Assembly: GCF_000737765.1 (NCBI RefSeq)
Contig: NZ_JPRI01000007.1
Span: 1 to 64,000, forward strand
DNA from: Chryseobacterium vrystaatense
Lineage (GTDB): Bacteria > Bacteroidota > Bacteroidia > Flavobacteriales > Weeksellaceae
Length of the DNA: 64,000 nucleotides
Direction of reading: 5' to 3'
Shown: piece after piece, positions 60,727 to 64,000 of the stretch
Layout: every line of letters begins with the position of its first letter
Position numbering within the stretch: the first letter of the stretch is position 1
Notes under the pieces: model-generated
Seen by the model: only the letters and a program-made list of their open reading frames with translations
Database searches by the model: none
Told to the model about the DNA's origin: nothing
Position numbers and translations under genes: made by a program

Positions 60727-61131
60727 ATGCTAAGAAGAATAGTAGCGGTTCCGGCAGGACTCATTGCCGGAATTATCAGCATCACCATCGTTGAGAAAAT
60801 TGGACATCAGTTGTATCCGCCTCCCGCTGCTGCAGGAAGTGGCGATATGACAGCCATGAAAGACTATGTAGCGCATGCCCCTTTTATGGCCCTGTTCTTT
60901 GTTATCATAGCCTATGCTCTCGCGGCTTTTGTTTCGGGGTTCACCGCTTCAAAAGTAGCCGGAAACGGGAAGCATACCTCTGCGGTTGTCTGTGGAGTTA
61001 TTTTCCTGTGCATCACCATCTATATGATGGCTTCGCTGCCTACTCCCATTTGGTTCTGGATTTTGGGAATTCTTGTTTGGACACTGGTGTTTGCCGGAAG
61101 TAAATTGGCTTTAAAAACAAAAAAAATATAA
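60727..61131 (+). CDS. Small four-helix membrane protein
   Basis: A 134-residue protein with four predicted membrane helices (about 4-22, 50-72, 80-100, 105-127) and short loops; a Pro/Ala/Gly-rich loop follows helix 1. No catalytic motif. Uncharacterised inner-membrane protein of a type common in Bacteroidetes. Confidence 0.65.
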   Translation: MLRRIVAVPAGLIAGIISITIVEKIGHQLYPPPAAAGSGDMTAMKDYVAHAPFMALFFVIIAYALAAFVSGFTASKVAGNGKHTSAVVCGVIFLCITIYMMASLPTPIWFWILGILVWTLVFAGSKLALKTKKI

Positions 61132-61140
61132 AATCTCTAT

Positions 61141-61512
61141 ATGAAATTAGGAGCATTTTCAATCAGCTTAAGTGTAAAGGATCTTCAGAAGTCTAAAGAT
61201 TTTTATGAAAAACTGGGTTTCTCTGTCATGGCCGGTACAATGGAACAGAATTATCTGATCATGAAAAACGAAAGTACTCTGGTTGGGCTTTTCCAGGCTA
61301 TGTTTGACGGAAATATGCTGACGTTCAATCCCGGATGGGACCAAAATGCCCAGAATCTGGATTCTTTTGATGATGTACGCGATATTCAGAAACATTTAAA
61401 AGAAAATGGAGTAGCGCTTGAGAAAGCTGCTGATGAAAGTTCTTCAGGACCGGAACATATCTTCCTGAAGGATCCGGATGGAAATATGATCTTAATTGAC
61501 CAGCACAGATAA
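61141..61512 (+). CDS. VOC (glyoxalase/bleomycin resistance fold) protein
   Basis: A 123-residue protein with the VOC fold signature: S-I-S-L-S-V-K-D-L-Q-K-S-K-D-F-Y-E-K-L-G-F at the start, and I-F-L-K-D-P-D-G-N-M-I-L-I at the end. Metal-ligand positions are not fully evident. VOC enzymes include dioxygenases, glyoxalases and antibiotic-binding proteins; the substrate cannot be told. Confidence 0.82.
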   Translation: MKLGAFSISLSVKDLQKSKDFYEKLGFSVMAGTMEQNYLIMKNESTLVGLFQAMFDGNMLTFNPGWDQNAQNLDSFDDVRDIQKHLKENGVALEKAADESSSGPEHIFLKDPDGNMILIDQHR

Positions 61513-61521
61513 TTCACCTTT

Positions 61522-62064
61522 ATGAAAATATTAAAAAAAATCATACTCGTTCTTGCTTCTATCCTTATTTTATGGATGGTCGTAGCAGCTTTTATCTCCG
61601 GAGACTGTGTGTATGAAAAGTCAATAACCATCCATGCACCCTCAGAAAAAGTATGGCAGCAAACAAATACTTTAAAAGCGATGGATCAGTGGAGCCCATG
61701 GAATGACCTTGATCCGGGTATGAAAAAAGACTGGACAGGAACCAGTGGAAAGGCAGGAGAAAAAGTATGCTGGGACAGTCAGAATGCTGCTGCAGGAAAA
61801 GGCTGTCAGGAAGTGATGAAAGTAGATGCAGAAGGCAAAAGAATTGATACAGAAATGAAATTTCTGACACCTTACGAAAGTGAAGCAGGTGCCTATGTGA
61901 AAGTTGTTCCGGAAGGTAATGGAAGTAAAGTGACATGGGGATTTACTTCAAAAATACCTTATCCATTTACGGTAATGAAAATGTTTATGAATATGGAAAA
62001 TGCGATTGGGAAAGATTACCAGAAAGGCCTTTCCAGGTTAAAGGAATTGTCTGAAAAACCTTAA
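61522..62064 (+). CDS. SRPBCC-family protein with membrane anchor
   Basis: A 180-residue protein. An N-terminal hydrophobic helix (about 4-28) is followed by a START/Bet v1-like domain: Y-E-K-S-I-T-I-H-A-P-S-E-K-V-W near 34-49, D-Q-W-S-P-W-N near 60-66, and a long C-terminal helix. The family binds hydrophobic ligands. It forms a short cluster with VOC genes. Confidence 0.78.
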   Translation: MKILKKIILVLASILILWMVVAAFISGDCVYEKSITIHAPSEKVWQQTNTLKAMDQWSPWNDLDPGMKKDWTGTSGKAGEKVCWDSQNAAAGKGCQEVMKVDAEGKRIDTEMKFLTPYESEAGAYVKVVPEGNGSKVTWGFTSKIPYPFTVMKMFMNMENAIGKDYQKGLSRLKELSEKP

Positions 62065-62103
62065 ACAGAGACTCATTAAAACTTAACTTATAAAAAAACA
62101 ATC

Positions 62104-62553
62104 ATGGCATCAGTAAACGTTTATTTAACATTTAGTGGAAACTGCAGAGAAGCATTCGATTTCTACAAATCAGTTTTCGGAGGAGAATATCCTTACATCG
62201 GAACTTTTGGGGAAATGCCTCCGGTGGAAGGCAAAGAAACTTCTGAAGAAGACAAAAACAAAATTATGCACGTCTCTCTTCCAATCTCAAAAGAAACCAT
62301 CTTAATGGGGAGTGATACGGCCGGAGAATGGGCATCTCAGTTGAAAGTAGGAAATAATCTGGCTATTTCCATCAACACAGAATCTAAAGAAGAAGCAGAT
62401 AAATTATTCAATGGACTTTCTGCGGGAGGACAGGTAACCATGCCTCTGGCTGATACTTTCTGGGGAGCGTATTTCGGAATGTTTACCGATAAATTCGACA
62501 TCAACTGGATGGTAAACTACGACGACCCTGCGAAAGCACAGCAACATCCTTAA
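62104..62553 (+). CDS. PhnB-like VOC family protein
   Basis: A 149-residue protein of the PhnB/3-demethylubiquinone methyltransferase-like VOC group. The N-terminus reads V-N-V-Y-L-T-F-S-G-N-C-R-E-A-F-D-F-Y, with a G-T-F-G-E-M-P loop, I-M-H-V-S-L, L-M-G-S-D, and a final W-G-A-Y-F-G-M-F-T-D-K-F-D-I-N-W-M-V-N block. Usual length. Function unknown beyond the fold. Confidence 0.82.
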   Translation: MASVNVYLTFSGNCREAFDFYKSVFGGEYPYIGTFGEMPPVEGKETSEEDKNKIMHVSLPISKETILMGSDTAGEWASQLKVGNNLAISINTESKEEADKLFNGLSAGGQVTMPLADTFWGAYFGMFTDKFDINWMVNYDDPAKAQQHP

Positions 62554-62588
62554 GATTCATATTTTGCATATGAAATATAATTAAAATG

Positions 62589-62618
62589 AACCGGTGGAAA
62601 TATCTGCCGGTTTTTATT
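62589..62618 (+). terminator. Terminator after the PhnB-like gene
   Basis: AACCGG at 62589-62594 pairs with CCGGTT at 62607-62612, followed by TTTATTTT. Confidence 0.7.
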
Positions 62619-62624
62619 TTATGA

Positions 62625-62632
62625 TACATTTG
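62625..62632 (+). promoter_or_regulatory. -7 box TACATTTG for the DUF1398 gene
   Basis: A perfect TAnnTTTG box about 100 bases ahead of the likely start at 62735, giving an unusually long leader for this region. Confidence 0.5.
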
Positions 62633-62734
62633 CATTCCAAAAATTTTTAAATTTGAAGTAAAGCCACAGGATTTAAAAATTAAAGGTAGGGCGTGGTGAT
62701 AAAGTTTACTGCCTCAAGCATAAAAAAAACAGAG

Positions 62735-63130
62735 ATGAAATTTACAATTGAACAGATCAAAGCAGAGCATCAGAAAGTAAAAAGCGGAGCAGATTTTCCT
62801 AACTATATTCAGGCAATAAAGAAACTGGGGGTTTCCTATTATATAGTTTCCGTTGCTGATGGAGGTGTAGATTATTTTGATCAGGAAAATAGCTCCGTGT
62901 CCACTAGAGGTAAAGATGATGGAGTAAGAAGTATTTCAGGTATCGTTAACCTTGACCAGTTTAAAACAAGACTAAAGCTGCACCAACAGGGAGGAACAGA
63001 TTATCTCACATTTTACAATGACTGCGTAGACAATGGAGTAGAAGGCTGGAAAATGGATTTGAATGCAATGACCTGTACTTATTTTGATACGGAAGGCATC
63101 GAAATCCTTGTAGAAAAGATTCCAGGCTAA
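62735..63130 (+). CDS. DUF1398 family protein
   Basis: A 131-residue protein from the ATG at 62735; an in-frame start at 62693 would add 14 residues before the usual first block. DUF1398 features are F-T-I-E-Q-I-K-x-A-H-like at the start, F-P-x-Y-I-Q-x-I-K-x-L-G-V near 25-38, H-Q-Q-G-x-T-D-Y-x-T-F near 90-100, and G-V-E-G-W-x-M-D-L near 106-114. Members (e.g. YbcV) are small proteins of unknown function. Confidence 0.78.
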   Translation: MKFTIEQIKAEHQKVKSGADFPNYIQAIKKLGVSYYIVSVADGGVDYFDQENSSVSTRGKDDGVRSISGIVNLDQFKTRLKLHQQGGTDYLTFYNDCVDNGVEGWKMDLNAMTCTYFDTEGIEILVEKIPG

Positions 63131-63214
63131 AACATCAATAAGTGCGTCTGTGGCTTACTGCATAAAGCTTACAGCGTAAAATATTTATTGTTTGCAATTA
63201 TTGATTTTAATTAT

Positions 63215-63222
63215 TAATTTTG
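63215..63222 (+). promoter_or_regulatory. Promoter for the DUF2490 gene (TTTG -33 at 63191, TAATTTTG -7)
   Basis: A perfect -7 box preceded by TTTG at 63191-63194 with a 20-base spacer: the complete Bacteroidetes promoter layout. Confidence 0.65.
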
Positions 63223-63254
63223 TTGTGTACGATAGATAATAGTAATTGAAATTT

Positions 63255-63932
63255 ATGAGAAAGGTCTTTACGAAGCTGGCATTGACAGTATTAAGTCTGG
63301 GGTCAATAGCAGCCTCTGCACAGAAAAATGATTTGGGAGCATGGTATATGTATTTCGGAAATAATAAGATCAGCAGGAAGCTGAATCTTCACAATGAAAT
63401 CCAATACCGGAACTTTGATGCAGTAGGAGATCTCGAACAGTTGCTGATCCGTACAGGAATCGGGTATGACCTAACCGAAAATAACAATAATGTTTTGCTG
63501 GGTTATGGTTTTATTTTAAGTCAGCCTTATGTAAACGGTGAAAAAAAAGAAAATATAGAGCATAGAATCTTCCAGCAGTTTATCACAAAACAGAAATTCG
63601 GACGTTTTAATCTGCAGCACAGATACCGTTTGGAAGAACGTTTTCTGCAGGATGATTTCAGGATGAGATTCCGTTATATGATAGGACTCAATATACCGAT
63701 TACCCATAAAGAAATGCTTCCGAAATCTCTGTATGCTTCAGTATACAATGAGATATTTCTGAATTTTGACAGTCCCGTTTTTGATAGAAACAGAGTATAT
63801 GGAGCTTTGGGATATGTGATCAATAAAAATATGAGAATAGAAGCAGGGTATATGAACCAGATTCAGGAAAACAGGAACCGCGGTCAGATTCAGATCGGTT
63901 TTTATAATAATATTCCTTTTAATAAAAATTAA
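63255..63932 (+). CDS. DUF2490 outer-membrane-type protein
   Basis: A 225-residue protein from the ATG at 63255; a TTG at 63246 is a less likely start. A signal peptide (1-22, ...A-S-A-Q) is followed by a beta-barrel-like body of alternating aromatic strands, with the DUF2490 pattern G-A-W-Y-M-Y-F-G-N-x-K near 28-38, H-R-x-F-Q-Q near 100, R-Y-R-L-E-E-R-F near 121-128, and a final Q-I-G-F-Y strand. Function unknown; probably outer membrane. The last 68 bases of the window after it hold nothing recognisable. Confidence 0.8.
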   Translation: MRKVFTKLALTVLSLGSIAASAQKNDLGAWYMYFGNNKISRKLNLHNEIQYRNFDAVGDLEQLLIRTGIGYDLTENNNNVLLGYGFILSQPYVNGEKKENIEHRIFQQFITKQKFGRFNLQHRYRLEERFLQDDFRMRFRYMIGLNIPITHKEMLPKSLYASVYNEIFLNFDSPVFDRNRVYGALGYVINKNMRIEAGYMNQIQENRNRGQIQIGFYNNIPFNKN

Positions 63933-64000
63933 TAAAGACAGTCTTTGCCGGATGCTGTGATGAAGAAAAGAAACTGTTACTTTAAGAAGTATAATCAACA

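Noticed and set aside
1..64000. CRISPR array or Cas genes
   Set aside because: No regularly spaced direct repeats with unique spacers and no Cas motifs were seen; the TGTAA hexamers are irregularly spaced and inverted.

Overview
The window looks like a member of the Flavobacteriia, most likely Chryseobacterium or a close relative. The evidence is the low GC content, many Bacteroidetes-type -7 promoter boxes (TAnnTTTG), GLPGLI and DUF4468 proteins, short peptides with a KKLS..GG-type leader, and the RecF/DUF721 neighbourhood. Bases 1 to about 36,850 are a large part of a long-tailed (siphovirus-like) prophage inserted at the 3' end of a tRNA-Arg(ACG) gene. Bases from 36,853 onward are host chromosome. 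The left end of the prophage lies outside the window.

Prophage layout. 1-2,938: end of an early module with a truncated C5 cytosine methyltransferase, a D12-type adenine methyltransferase with an unusual DPIY motif, a small HTH protein, small accessory proteins and a protein with an SSB-like acidic tail. 2,939-3,399: non-coding stretch with 13 copies of TGTAA(T/G). 3,400-8,525: two unknown proteins, a tail-protein paralogue, a spike with a C-terminal SGNH hydrolase, and a lysis cassette of holin candidates, a predicted unimolecular spanin and a GH24 endolysin. 8,660-17,451: a small HTH protein, then S49 prohead protease, major capsid protein, tail protein, portal, DUF6712-like connector and head-tail completion genes. 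17,452-20,100: an accessory island with a pseudoknot-capable RNA candidate, a second adenine methyltransferase, a GLPGLI protein and a GG-leader Cys-rich peptide. 20,152-23,787: terminase region. 23,788-27,111: a second island (DUF4468 protein, unknown genes, SRAP protein). 27,165-35,528: tape measure and two baseplate-type proteins. 35,525-36,703: tyrosine integrase, convergent with the last tail gene.

A notable regulatory feature runs through the prophage. Five structural modules (spike, head, portal, terminase, tape measure) each start behind the same bipartite element, (C)TTTTTTRRTGTAAC followed by exactly 22 bases and then a -7 box close to TAnnTTTG. This looks like a phage-specific late promoter. 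Its copies sit directly downstream of the two accessory islands, so structural genes would be transcribed independently of the inserted cargo.

Host part. tRNA-Arg and a substrate-binding lipoprotein, mtgA and a PF10136 membrane protein are followed by a host GG-leader-like peptide, DUF721, recF and a UbiA-like membrane protein. Next come two tandem ~1,960-residue alpha-2-macroglobulin paralogues with different bait-region inserts and no visible thioester motif, followed directly by an ecotin. Together these three form a protease-inhibitor locus. After it come a TolC/HlyD/ABC-2 permease export operon without an ATPase gene, and a run of small genes (DUF1569, VOC, SRPBCC, DUF1398, DUF2490 families).
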